Positions 9,162-16,873 of a stretch of 64,000 bases of DNA are shown piece after piece. A program made the translations under genes and the position numbers. Position 1 is the first letter of the stretch. Every line of letters begins with the position of its first letter. The notes below the pieces were generated by a model, which was not told where the DNA came from, ran no database searches, and saw nothing but the letters and a program-made list of their open reading frames with translations. The stretch spans positions 120,767-184,766 of the forward strand of contig NZ_QUAK01000149.1 in NCBI RefSeq assembly GCF_003429565.1. Reading direction: 5' to 3'. The DNA is from Streptomyces triticagri (GTDB lineage Bacteria; Actinomycetota; Actinomycetes; Streptomycetales; Streptomycetaceae).

Positions 9162-10220
9162 TCAGGACTCCTTGTAGCTGCGGGGCTCGGTGGAGGACGG
9201 CGGCAGGTCGCCGTTGAAGCGGGTGTCTACGAAATCGCCGAACTTCACGCGCCGCGGGATGAGTTTCAGGTCCGCGAAGACATCGACGATCTCCTGCTCG
9301 GAATCGATCACGTCCTGGTCGACCGCGACGGGCACCCGGGTGCCGGTGGTCCGCTTCACCGCGTCGAGCGCCACTTCGTAGGGCAGCTTGGTCTCCTTCG
9401 CCCAGACCTTCGCCCACTCCTCGGGGTGCTTGAAGGACCAGTCCTGCGCCCGCTGGAGCCGTTTCAGATAGTCGGCGATCACCTTCGACTTCTTCTTGTC
9501 GGCGAGCGCGCCGGGTGCGGCGACATTGAAGGCCAGGCCGTTGACGATGCCGTCGCCGTCGGTCAGCACCCGCCCCTGCTTGGCGTGCAGGGCCTGCGAG
9601 GTGTACGGGTCCCATACGGCCCAGGCGTCCACCTTGCCGCCGGTGAACGCGGCCAGCGCATCGGCCGGCTGCAGGTACTTCACCTGGATGTCGTCCAGGG
9701 ACAGCTTGTTCTTACGGAGCTGGGCGACCAACTGGTAGTGCGCGGAGCTGCCTTGGGCCACCGCGATGGACTTGCCCTTGAGCTGGCTCACCTTGCGCAG
9801 CGAGGAGTCCTTCGGCACCAGGATGGCGTCTCCGGCGGCCGCGCCGTGGGTGGCGCTCACCACGGTGATCTTGGATCCGGCGCCGGCGGCGAAGACCGGG
9901 GGAGTGTTGCCGACCGCGCCGATGTCGACGGCCTTGGCGTTGACGGCTTCGAGCAGGGGCGGTCCCGAGGTGAAGGTGGACCACTTGATCTTGTAGTCCA
10001 GATCGTCGAGTTCACCGGCGGCCCGCAGGACAGCTTCCGAACCGCCTTTCTGGTCACCGACGTTGAGGGTCACCGACCCTTTGCCGTCGGTGCCGCTGTC
10101 CCCGAGGCCCGAGCCGTCGGAGTTCGCGGACGACGCACCGCCGCAGGCGGCGAGGAGCAGGGACAGCGGCAGGAGCAGGGCGGGGAGTATGCGGCGTGGT
10201 CGCATCCGGGGTCCGTTCAT
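9162..10220 (-). CDS. ssuA: Aliphatic sulfonate ABC transporter substrate-binding lipoprotein
   Basis: A 352-residue lipoprotein that would bind alkanesulfonates outside the cell for the SsuBC transporter. After a basic start there is a hydrophobic stretch and the lipobox LLLAACGG near residue 28. The mature part carries SsuA/NMT1-type elements: LNVGDQKGGSEAVLRAAG, the KIKWSTFTSGPPLLEAVN strand-helix, VDIGAVGNTPPVFAAG and KVDAWAVWDPYT. It lies 77 bases after ssuB and directly before ssuD. Two starts are possible, ATG at 10220 and at 10205; neither has a strong ribosome site, and both leave a workable signal peptide. Confidence 0.9.
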   Translation of the reverse strand: MNGPRMRPRRILPALLLPLSLLLAACGGASSANSDGSGLGDSGTDGKGSVTLNVGDQKGGSEAVLRAAGELDDLDYKIKWSTFTSGPPLLEAVNAKAVDIGAVGNTPPVFAAGAGSKITVVSATHGAAAGDAILVPKDSSLRKVSQLKGKSIAVAQGSSAHYQLVAQLRKNKLSLDDIQVKYLQPADALAAFTGGKVDAWAVWDPYTSQALHAKQGRVLTDGDGIVNGLAFNVAAPGALADKKKSKVIADYLKRLQRAQDWSFKHPEEWAKVWAKETKLPYEVALDAVKRTTGTRVPVAVDQDVIDSEQEIVDVFADLKLIPRRVKFGDFVDTRFNGDLPPSSTEPRSYKES

Positions 10221-10297
10221 CGATTGGTGCAAGGGGATGGTGGGTGTGGGGTCGGGTGTGCGGAGGGGGTCGGGCGCCGTGTGGGGCTCGCGGCGGC

Positions 10298-11068
10298 TCA
10301 GGCGGCCTGGGGCGCCGTTGCCTCCACCCCGAGACGGTCGAGGAGTTCGGCGCGCAGTTCGCCGAATCGGGGGTCGGCGATGTCCCGCGGGCGGTCGAGC
10401 GCGACCGGTGCCTCGTGGGCGATGACCCCGTCGTCCATGACCAGGACGCGGTCGGCGAGCAGAATGGCCTCCTCCACGTCGTGCGTGACCAGGAGCACGG
10501 CGCACCCGCGGCGCTGCCACAACTCGGCGACAAGCCGCTGGGCCTTGATCCGGGTGAGGGCGTCGAGCGCGCCGAACGGCTCGTCGAGCAGCAGCAGATC
10601 GGGCTCGCGCACCAGCGCGCGGGCGAGCGAGGCGCGCTGTGCCTCGCCTCCGGAAAGCGTCTTGGGCCAGGCCTCGGAGCGATGCGCCAGACCCACCTCC
10701 TCCAGGGCGGCCTCCGCGCGGGAACGCGGCGGGCGGCCCGGAAGCCCGAGCAGCACATTGCGCCAGACCTTCTTCCACGGCATCAGACGCGGCGCCTGGA
10801 ACGCGGTGGCCCGCCTGCGCGGCACCAGGACCGAACCGTCGATCTCCCGGTCGAGCCCCGCGAGGATCTTCAGAAGGGTCGACTTCCCGCAGCCGCTGCG
10901 ACCGAGCAGGGCCACGAACTCGCCCGGACGCACGGTGAGTTCGAGATCGTCGATCACCCTGCGTCCGCCGAACGAACGAGTCAGCCCCTGTACGCGTACG
11001 GCGGCCGGCGCACCGCTCTGCACGGGCGCGTCCTGGTCGGTCACTGTCCGGTGAACGTCGGTCGCCAT
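10298..11068 (-). CDS. ssuB: Sulfonate ABC transporter ATP-binding protein
   Basis: A 256-residue ATPase that powers sulfonate import. Walker A is LLGRSGCGKSTLL near residue 54, the Q-loop is AFQAPRLMPWKKV near 90, the signature LSGGEAQRASLARAL near 138 and Walker B LLLLDEPFGALD near 160, with the H-loop VTHDVEEA near 195. The Q-loop sequence is typical of nitrate/sulfonate/taurine importers. Its start overlaps the end of ssuC by 28 bases, which suggests translational coupling. Confidence 0.92.
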   Translation of the reverse strand: MATDVHRTVTDQDAPVQSGAPAAVRVQGLTRSFGGRRVIDDLELTVRPGEFVALLGRSGCGKSTLLKILAGLDREIDGSVLVPRRRATAFQAPRLMPWKKVWRNVLLGLPGRPPRSRAEAALEEVGLAHRSEAWPKTLSGGEAQRASLARALVREPDLLLLDEPFGALDALTRIKAQRLVAELWQRRGCAVLLVTHDVEEAILLADRVLVMDDGVIAHEAPVALDRPRDIADPRFGELRAELLDRLGVEATAPQAA

Positions 11069-11967
11069 CGCAGCAACAGCCTTTCGAGAGTACGGACGAC
11101 GAAGTCGGCGGCCAGGCCGAGGAAGGCGTAGACGATCAGGCAGACCACGATCACGTCGGTCCGCAGGAAGTCACGTGCCTGCACCATCAGGAAGCCGAGA
11201 CCGGAGTCGGCGTTCACCTGCTCGGCGAAGACCAGCGCCAGCCAGGCGATGCCGAGCGAGAACCTGAGGCCCGTCATCGCGCCGGGCAGCGCGCCGGGCA
11301 GGACCACATGGCGGACGAGGCCCCGGCGTGAGAGTCCGAGTGACTGGCCGGCCTCGATCAGCTGGGCGTCCACGTTGCGGATACCGGCGTAGACGTTCAG
11401 ATAGAGCGGGAAGGAGACACCGAGGGTGATGATGGCGATCTTCGGTGCCTCGCCGATGCCGAACCAGATGATGAACAGCGGGATCAGGCCGACGAACGGC
11501 ACGGTCCGCAGCATCTGAACACTCGCGTCGACCAGGTCCTCACCGATCCGGAAGAGCCCGGACACCAGGGCGAGCGAGGTGCCGACGACCACGCCGAACA
11601 GCAGGCCGAGTGCCACGCGTTGCAGCGACACCCCCATCGCCGAGGTGAGCGAACCGTCCGATACGAGGTCGCCGGCCACCGTCGCGATGGTGCCGGGCGA
11701 GGCGAGCACATCGGGACTCAACGTCCCGGTGGCGCTGAGCACTTGCCACAGGGCGAGGAGGAGCAGCGGGCCCGAGGTGCGTCGTATCCAGCGCGGTGTC
11801 CGAGTGCCGCGGGCCTTGGTGGAGACGAGCCGCTCGAGCTCGGGCGCGGCCGAGCCGCGATCGCCCACTGCTGGGTCCGCGGCTGAACTCTCCGCCGCAA
11901 CCGGCGACTTGGCGAGGCCCGCGGTCGGCGGATCCGGTGTGTCCGGGGGAGCATGACTGATGCTCAT
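11041..11967 (-). CDS. ssuC: Sulfonate ABC transporter permease
   Basis: A 308-residue inner-membrane permease of the binding-protein-dependent type. A hydrophilic N-terminal tail of about 75 residues precedes roughly six membrane helices. The coupling loop (EAxxxGxxxxxxxxxLP) is visible as EAGQSLGLSRRGLVRHVVLP near 225, and SsuC-type KIAIITLGVSFPLYLN lies before it. The ATG at 11967 has GGAG about seven bases upstream. It is the first structural gene of the ssu operon, 280 bases after the leader peptide. Confidence 0.92.
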   Translation of the reverse strand: MSISHAPPDTPDPPTAGLAKSPVAAESSAADPAVGDRGSAAPELERLVSTKARGTRTPRWIRRTSGPLLLLALWQVLSATGTLSPDVLASPGTIATVAGDLVSDGSLTSAMGVSLQRVALGLLFGVVVGTSLALVSGLFRIGEDLVDASVQMLRTVPFVGLIPLFIIWFGIGEAPKIAIITLGVSFPLYLNVYAGIRNVDAQLIEAGQSLGLSRRGLVRHVVLPGALPGAMTGLRFSLGIAWLALVFAEQVNADSGLGFLMVQARDFLRTDVIVVCLIVYAFLGLAADFVVRTLERLLLRWRPTFTGQ

Positions 11968-12246
11968 GACGGCTCCAGGGAAGGGGAGTTGGGAGCGCGC
12001 GCAGGCTGCGCGGCCGCCCGGCCGAGGGTGTGGAGCGACCGGGTGGTGCGGGAAACGGGTGGTGTGGTGCGGGATACGGGTGGTTCGGAGTACCTGAAGC
12101 CGACGTCACGACCTCGTAAGGGTGCGGAACACCGCGCCTGCGTGCGGCCGGCCGGCCGTGTCCCTGTGCGTCCGGGGCACGATCACGCCGGTGACGGCAC
12201 CGGGAAGGGCAGCGTTACGAGGTGCGCGAAAGCGCGAGAGGGGACG
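11968..12246 (-). promoter_or_regulatory. ssu leader RNA with C-rich, G-poor tract
   Basis: This 279-base stretch separates the leader peptide from ssuC. Read as the minus-strand transcript, bases 12090 to 12036 contain 30 C and only 8 G in 55, which is extreme for this genome and is the composition expected of a Rho utilisation (rut) site. Two near-identical 20-base repeats lie inside it. A role in Rho-dependent attenuation linked to translation of the leader peptide is inferred. Confidence 0.5.
12044..12084. repeat. Near-perfect tandem 20-bp repeat in ssu leader
   Basis: TGGTGCGGGAAACGGGTGGT (12044-12063) is repeated with one difference at 12065-12084, offset 21 bases. The period is a multiple of three, but I see no reason to think it is translated. 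It forms the centre of the C-rich tract of the ssu transcript. Confidence 0.8.
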
Positions 12247-12330
12247 TCAGCAGCCGCGGCGACAGGCGGCGGAGGCCACCCGCAGCAGGTCGATGTGACC
12301 GCGCGTGGTGAGCATGGCTGAACGCAACAT
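12247..12330 (-). CDS. HIDL-type leader peptide upstream of ssu
   Basis: A 27-codon ORF with the core GHIDLLRVASAAC and a second cysteine as its last residue. The same core occurs in three other short ORFs in this window, each upstream of sulfur-related genes. Annotation pipelines label similar streptomycete peptides as putative leader peptides. A -10 element placed so that transcription would start at or next to the ATG (12330) suggests a leaderless mRNA; an internal ATG at 12315 would give 22 residues. Translation of this ORF, possibly sensing charged tRNA-Cys or another sulfur signal, probably decides whether the downstream ssu genes are transcribed. Peptide family membership is clear; the mechanism is inferred. 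Confidence 0.8.
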   Translation of the reverse strand: MLRSAMLTTRGHIDLLRVASAACRRGC

Positions 12331-12337
12331 GCCGCTG

Positions 12338-12367
12338 AACGTAGCGAGACAGCCTGCCCACGGTCAA
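12338..12367 (-). promoter_or_regulatory. ssu operon promoter
   Basis: On the minus strand, TTGACC (12367-12362) and TACGTT (12343-12338) are separated by 18 bases. The expected start of transcription is near 12331, one base before the leader peptide ATG. Confidence 0.6.
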
Positions 12368-12432
12368 CGGCGTCTCGCCACGCGGACGCCATGACCGGCT
12401 CCTGGGACACCGGGTGCACCAGCATGGGGACC

Positions 12433-12858
12433 ATGCCCGATCCCTTCACCACCCGCCTGCTGTCCGTGACGACCGGCTCACGGGAGAGCGTCACCGACCT
12501 CACCCACGGCTGCGAGTCGTTCCTCGCCGAGGTGGCGCACGGCCGCGACGGCCTGCTCAATGTCTTCGTCCCGCACGCCACGGCCGGTATCGCCGTCCTC
12601 GAGACCGGCGCCGGCAGCGACGACGACCTGCTCGCCGCCCTGGACACCCTGCTACCGGCCGACGACCGCTGGCGGCACCGCCACGGCTCCCCGGGCCACG
12701 GCCGCGACCACGTCCTGCCGGCCTTCGTACCTCCGCACGCCACCCTGCCCGTCATCAACGGCACGCTGGAACTGGGCACGTGGCAATCGGTGTGCCTGGT
12801 CGACACGAACAGGGACAATCCGCGGCGGCAGGTGCGGCTCAGCTTCTACGGTGGGTGA
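12433..12858 (+). CDS. YjbQ (UPF0047) family protein
   Basis: A 141-residue member of the YjbQ family, which forms compact trimers and has weak thiamine-phosphate-synthase activity reported in some bacteria; its real role is unclear. Visible features are NVFVPHATAGIAVLE near residue 35, HGSPGHGRDHVLPAF near 80 in place of the usual HxxGEGNAxAH segment, and the closing LELGTWQSVCLVDTN with basic residues after it. GGGGA lies just before the ATG at 12433; the frame is open from 12391. It stands alone between the ssu promoter and a convergent deacetylase gene. Confidence 0.85.
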   Translation: MPDPFTTRLLSVTTGSRESVTDLTHGCESFLAEVAHGRDGLLNVFVPHATAGIAVLETGAGSDDDLLAALDTLLPADDRWRHRHGSPGHGRDHVLPAFVPPHATLPVINGTLELGTWQSVCLVDTNRDNPRRQVRLSFYGG

Positions 12859-12893
12859 GGCGGTGCGGCCCGGGTCCCGGGGGCGGTCGAGTC

Positions 12894-13730
12894 CTATCCG
12901 CGCAGGCCCGTGAAGAGGTTTGTCTCGGGGGTGGGGCTGCCGGTGGGGTCCTGGACGCGCAGGAAGGTCTCCGTGCCCATCAGTTCGGCGAAGCGTTCCT
13001 TGCCCATCTTGAGGAAGATGATGTTCTCGCCCTGGCTGGCGTGTGCGGCGAGGGAGTCGAACTTCTGGCCGCTGTAGGCGGTGGTGTCCACCCAGGTGGT
13101 GATCTCGTCGTCGGGGAGGCCGATCTCGGCCATTGCGGCCGCCTCGGCGGGATCAGGTTCGGGCATGTCCTCGCCGAGGTCCCGCATGATCTCACCGAAC
13201 CGCTGCATCCCGGAGCGGGGCATCGTCGTCCAGTACACCTTCGGTGTCAGCGTGGTCATCGGCAGAGCTGCCATGGTGATGCGGTGGGCCTGGATGTGGT
13301 CGGGGTGGCCGTAGAAGCCGTTCTCGTCGTAGGTGACCACCACGTCGGGGCGGTAGTGGCGCATGAGGTCCGCGAGGCGGGCGGCGGCTTCCTCCACCGG
13401 GGTCTGCCAGAAGGAATCCGGGGCGTCGTTGCTCGGCCAGCCCGTCATCCCGGAGTCGGCGTAGTCCAGCATCTCCAGGTCGCCGACCTGCAGGATGTCG
13501 CAGCTCGCCTCGAGTTCCGCACGGCGCATCAGGGCGACGGCCGCCGGGTCGTGCCCGGGCTCTCCCGGTTTGACGCCTCCGGGGCCGTCGCCGCAGGCGC
13601 CGTCGGTACAGGTCACCAGGACCGTGCGGATGCCTTCGGCCGCATAGCGCGCGAGGATCCCGCCGGTGCCGGTGGCCTCGTCGTCGGGGTGGGCATGTAC
13701 GGCCATGAGGGTCAGCGGGCGTTCGGTCAT
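12894..13730 (-). CDS. PIG-L (LmbE) family deacetylase, Mca/MshB-like
   Basis: A 278-residue zinc-dependent N-deacetylase/amidase. The zinc site is readable as HAHPDDEATG near residue 12 and the third ligand in YGHPDHIQAH near 142. This family includes MshB (mycothiol synthesis), Mca (mycothiol S-conjugate amidase) and deacetylases of natural-product sugars. Here there is no adjacent biosynthetic cluster to choose between them. The length and the GHPDH motif fit Mca/MshB-type enzymes. AGGAGG seven bases upstream fixes the ATG at 13730. Because N-acetyl-S-cysteine conjugates are expected from the salvage genes 20 kb away, a deacetylase role there is possible but unsupported. Confidence 0.85.
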   Translation of the reverse strand: MTERPLTLMAVHAHPDDEATGTGGILARYAAEGIRTVLVTCTDGACGDGPGGVKPGEPGHDPAAVALMRRAELEASCDILQVGDLEMLDYADSGMTGWPSNDAPDSFWQTPVEEAAARLADLMRHYRPDVVVTYDENGFYGHPDHIQAHRITMAALPMTTLTPKVYWTTMPRSGMQRFGEIMRDLGEDMPEPDPAEAAAMAEIGLPDDEITTWVDTTAYSGQKFDSLAAHASQGENIIFLKMGKERFAELMGTETFLRVQDPTGSPTPETNLFTGLRG

Positions 13731-13837
13731 CGGGCAGTCCTCCTGCGGAAGCACGGCGGTCCGGGTGCGCGGGGACGCACCCTCCGGCTGGTGCAACCGT
13801 GGAGGCGTGACCGGCTGTTCCCGGTGCGGGGATCGGG

Positions 13838-15433
13838 TCAGCCGTGGTCCTGCTTCCGCAGCCGTGCCGCGTCCTGGGCACGGAGTGCGGTCTTGAGGAT
13901 CTTGCCGCCCGCGTTGCGCGGGAGTTCGGCGGCCACCACGAGATCCTTGGGCCACTTGAAGGAGGCGAGTCTGCCGTCGAGGTACCCGGTCAGGTCGTGC
14001 AGGGACAGCTCGGTGCCGGGGGCGAGCGTGACATGCGCGACCGGTATCTGACCCCATCGGGAGTCCGGCCTGCCGATCACGGCGACCTCCCGTACGGCGG
14101 GATGCGCGGCGACCGCGTTCTCCAGCTCGGCGCAGTAGATGTTCTCGCCGCCGCTGATGATCATGTCCTTCTTGCGGTCCACCACCCAGATGAAGCCATC
14201 CTCGTCCCGTCTGACCAGGTCACCGGAGTGGAACCACCCTCCGTGGAAGGCCTCCGCGGTCGCCTCCGGCTTCTGCCAGTACCCCTGCATGAGGGTGGGA
14301 CCGCGGTAGACGATCTCACCGACCTGGCCCACCGCGACATCGTTCATGTCCGGGTCGACAATGCGGTGCTGGATGCTGGGGATCGGACGGCCGACCGAGC
14401 CGAGTTTGCGCAGGGAGTCCTCGCCGCGGAGCACACAGGTGACCGGCGATGTCTCGGTCTGGCCGAACACGGCGACATTGAGTGCGTCCGGGAACTTCTC
14501 ACTCATCGTCCGCAAGGTCGCATCGCTCGCGGGAGCCGCCCCCCAGCTGATGATCCGCAGCTTCAGGTCGCGCTTGTCGATGCCCGGCTGTGCGCAGATC
14601 AGATCCCACTGCTGCGGGACGTTGAACACGACGGTGGCGCCCTCGCGTTCGTACGCGTCGAGGACCGCCTGCGGGTCGAAGGCGCCGAGCGGATGGATCA
14701 CGACCGTGCCGCCGACGACGATGTTCGCCACGATCGACCCCAGACCGGCGATGTGGAAGAACGGCGCGGTCAGGAAGCCGATGTCGGAGTCGTCGAACAT
14801 CTCCATCGCGCGGATGCAGGTGAGTGCCTGTACCTGCATGTTGCGGTGGGACAGCATCACACCCTTCGGCCGGCCGGTGGTGCCCGAGGTGTACATGATC
14901 AGCGCGGTCGACTCCTCGCTGATGTCGGGCAGTTCCATGGGCTCGTACGCGGATAGGAACTCCTCGTACGCGAGAGGCGCGGCGCCTGAGGCGGTGGGGG
15001 CGTCGTCCGGTTCGCCGATCACCACGACTGTGCCGACAGCGGCGGCGGACGGCACGGACCGGAGCAGCGGCAGCAGTCGTGCGTCGACGACGATCGCCGA
15101 AGGCGTGCAATCGGTGAGGATGTAGTCGAGCTCGGGCGGCGCGAGCCGGAAGCTCAGCGGTACGGCCATGGCCCCCAGGCTGTTCGCCGCGAACACGCTC
15201 TCCACGAACCACGGATGGTTCAGCGTGAGCAGCGCCACCCGGTCGCCCGCGGCGACACCGCGGTCGGCGAACGCGGCCGCCAGCTGCAGCGACCGCCGTG
15301 ACAGCTCGGCCCAGGTGGTGGTCCGCCCGAGGTGGCGCAGTGCAGGCTTGTCGGGGCGCATCATCGCGTGTGTGGCCGTCTGGGACATCCAGTGGTGCCG
15401 GAAGGACCAGGAGGGCGCCGTGTCGGTCGACAT
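13838..15433 (-). CDS. Fatty-acid/acyl-CoA synthetase (AMP-binding)
   Basis: A 531-residue adenylate-forming enzyme that activates a carboxylic acid to its acyl-CoA. The ATP-binding P-loop is ALIMYTSGTTGRPKGVMLSH near residue 165, followed by the FGQTE adenine motif, the YRGPTLMQGYW and HSGDLVRRDEDGFIWVVDRK core motifs near 395-420 and the C-terminal lysine motif GGKILKTALR near 510. GGAG upstream supports the ATG at 15433. It is divergent from a tandem TetR gene and lies near the latex clearing protein, aldehyde dehydrogenase and acyl-CoA dehydrogenase genes, which fits activation of isoprenoid acids for beta-oxidation. Confidence 0.92.
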   Translation of the reverse strand: MSTDTAPSWSFRHHWMSQTATHAMMRPDKPALRHLGRTTTWAELSRRSLQLAAAFADRGVAAGDRVALLTLNHPWFVESVFAANSLGAMAVPLSFRLAPPELDYILTDCTPSAIVVDARLLPLLRSVPSAAAVGTVVVIGEPDDAPTASGAAPLAYEEFLSAYEPMELPDISEESTALIMYTSGTTGRPKGVMLSHRNMQVQALTCIRAMEMFDDSDIGFLTAPFFHIAGLGSIVANIVVGGTVVIHPLGAFDPQAVLDAYEREGATVVFNVPQQWDLICAQPGIDKRDLKLRIISWGAAPASDATLRTMSEKFPDALNVAVFGQTETSPVTCVLRGEDSLRKLGSVGRPIPSIQHRIVDPDMNDVAVGQVGEIVYRGPTLMQGYWQKPEATAEAFHGGWFHSGDLVRRDEDGFIWVVDRKKDMIISGGENIYCAELENAVAAHPAVREVAVIGRPDSRWGQIPVAHVTLAPGTELSLHDLTGYLDGRLASFKWPKDLVVAAELPRNAGGKILKTALRAQDAARLRKQDHG

Positions 15434-15551
15434 GGGGGACTCCGTAACCTGTCGGGTGGCCGGATCGGACGGTGGCTGCCGTGGCCTTGTGATTGTGCCG
15501 CTCAACGCCCTTGCTGCCTATGCGTCGTGCCGGATTTTGTTAACGGGAAAT

Positions 15552-15561
15552 CACGTACGTG
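15552..15561. promoter_or_regulatory. Candidate TetR operator
   Basis: CACGTACGTG is a perfect 10-bp palindrome in the 237-base region between the divergent acyl-CoA synthetase and tandem TetR genes. An AT-rich TTTTGTTAAC tract lies just to its left. Binding by the TetR protein is inferred from position only. Confidence 0.35.
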
Positions 15562-15670
15562 CGATCGTTCCGCCGCCGCCGGGGCCGCCCGCAGGAGTGG
15601 AGCTCCTGGCCGCTCGGGCGTGTGGTTCACTGAACGTCATGGCCCAGTCCCCGCATCCGTGCGTGCGTCC

Positions 15671-16843
15671 ATGACCGCAGAGCCGATCACCGCCACCCGG
15701 CCCCGCAATCGCCGGCAGCTCATCGTCGAGGCGGCGGGCCGGCGCTTCAGCGAGCGCGGCTATCACGGGGCGTCCATGGAGGAGATCGCCGCGGCCGTCG
15801 GCATTTCCGCCGCGGCCCTGTACCGGCACTTCCCCAACAAGTACGCGCTGTTCGCCGAGTGCGCGCACAGCATGGTGGACCGCCTCGTCGCCGTGCTCGA
15901 CGAGCTGCCGCCCGACGCCGCGCCCGCGGAGGTGTTCACGGCACTGGCCCGGGTCACCGTCGCCCACCGGGCGTCCGGGGGTGTGTACCGGTGGGAGGCC
16001 AGGTATCTCGACCGTACGGACCGGCGGCTGCTCGCAGGGAAGTTCGCGCGCGTCGTCCGGCGGGTCACCGAGGCCGTGCGCGAAGAAGAGGGTGAAGTCC
16101 CGCTGCCCGAGCTGCAGTTGAGGGTCGCGGCGGCCCTCGGTGCCATCGGGTCCATCACGATGCATCGCACCTCCGTCGCCAAGGGCCGGCTCGAGGGACT
16201 GCTGTCCGACTGCGCCCTGCGTGTCACCGCGACCGACCCGGAGCCGGCAGGGGCGCGCGGCAGGCCGGTCGAGCTGCCCCCGCTGCCGGTGCCGCGCTCG
16301 CGGCGCGCGGAGATCCTCAATGCGGCCGTCCCGCTCTTCGCCAGGGACGGCTTCGCCACCGTCACCAACGGCCAGATCGCGGAGGCGGTGGGGCTCACGC
16401 CGTCCGCGCTCTACCGCCACTACCCGGGCAAGGTCGACATCCTGGCGGCGGCCTGCCTCCAGGCGGCCGGTCTGCTGGCCGCCGCGGTCGACCGGAGCCT
16501 GCGGGATGTGATCGGCCCCCGGGACGCCGTGCGGGCCCTCGCCGCCACGTACGTGGCGTACAGCTTCGAGCACACCGCACTGACCAGCGTGGCCGAGGCC
16601 GAGTTCGCCGGCCTGCCGGCCGAGCTGCAGCGCCCGCTGATCGTGGCTCAGCGTGAGCACATCGCCGTCTGGGAGGAGCAGTTGAGGCAGGCCCGCCCCG
16701 AGCTCGACCCGCGCCGGGCCCGGGTCCTGGTGCACGCCGGGTTCGGTGTGGTGGTCGAGGCCGGGCGGAGCCTGCGCCGCCGGGGCGGCCCCGAACACCG
16801 CGGCGCCGTGACCGAGTTGGTCGTGGGCGCGCTGGGAGTCTGA
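15671..16843 (+). CDS. Tandem-domain TetR/AcrR family regulator
   Basis: A 390-residue protein with two complete TetR repressors in one chain. The first helix-turn-helix is at residues 15-64 (MEEIAAAVGISAAALYRHFP) and the second near 212-265 (NGQIAEAVGLTPSALYRHYP), each followed by its own helical ligand/dimer domain. Typical TetR proteins are about 200 residues, so this is a duplication-fusion that could act as a monomeric pseudo-dimer. It is divergent from the acyl-CoA synthetase gene and faces toward lcp. Control of the acyl-CoA and polyisoprene genes is the natural inference. I see no ribosome site for the ATG at 15671, so the start is approximate. Confidence 0.88.
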   Translation: MTAEPITATRPRNRRQLIVEAAGRRFSERGYHGASMEEIAAAVGISAAALYRHFPNKYALFAECAHSMVDRLVAVLDELPPDAAPAEVFTALARVTVAHRASGGVYRWEARYLDRTDRRLLAGKFARVVRRVTEAVREEEGEVPLPELQLRVAAALGAIGSITMHRTSVAKGRLEGLLSDCALRVTATDPEPAGARGRPVELPPLPVPRSRRAEILNAAVPLFARDGFATVTNGQIAEAVGLTPSALYRHYPGKVDILAAACLQAAGLLAAAVDRSLRDVIGPRDAVRALAATYVAYSFEHTALTSVAEAEFAGLPAELQRPLIVAQREHIAVWEEQLRQARPELDPRRARVLVHAGFGVVVEAGRSLRRRGGPEHRGAVTELVVGALGV

Positions 16844-16873
16844 GCCGGACCAGGCGGACGGCGGGCCGGTGGC

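Noticed and set aside
12391..12432. N-terminal extension of the YjbQ protein from 12391
   Set aside because: The added residues match nothing in the family and the ribosome site lies before the ATG at 12433.
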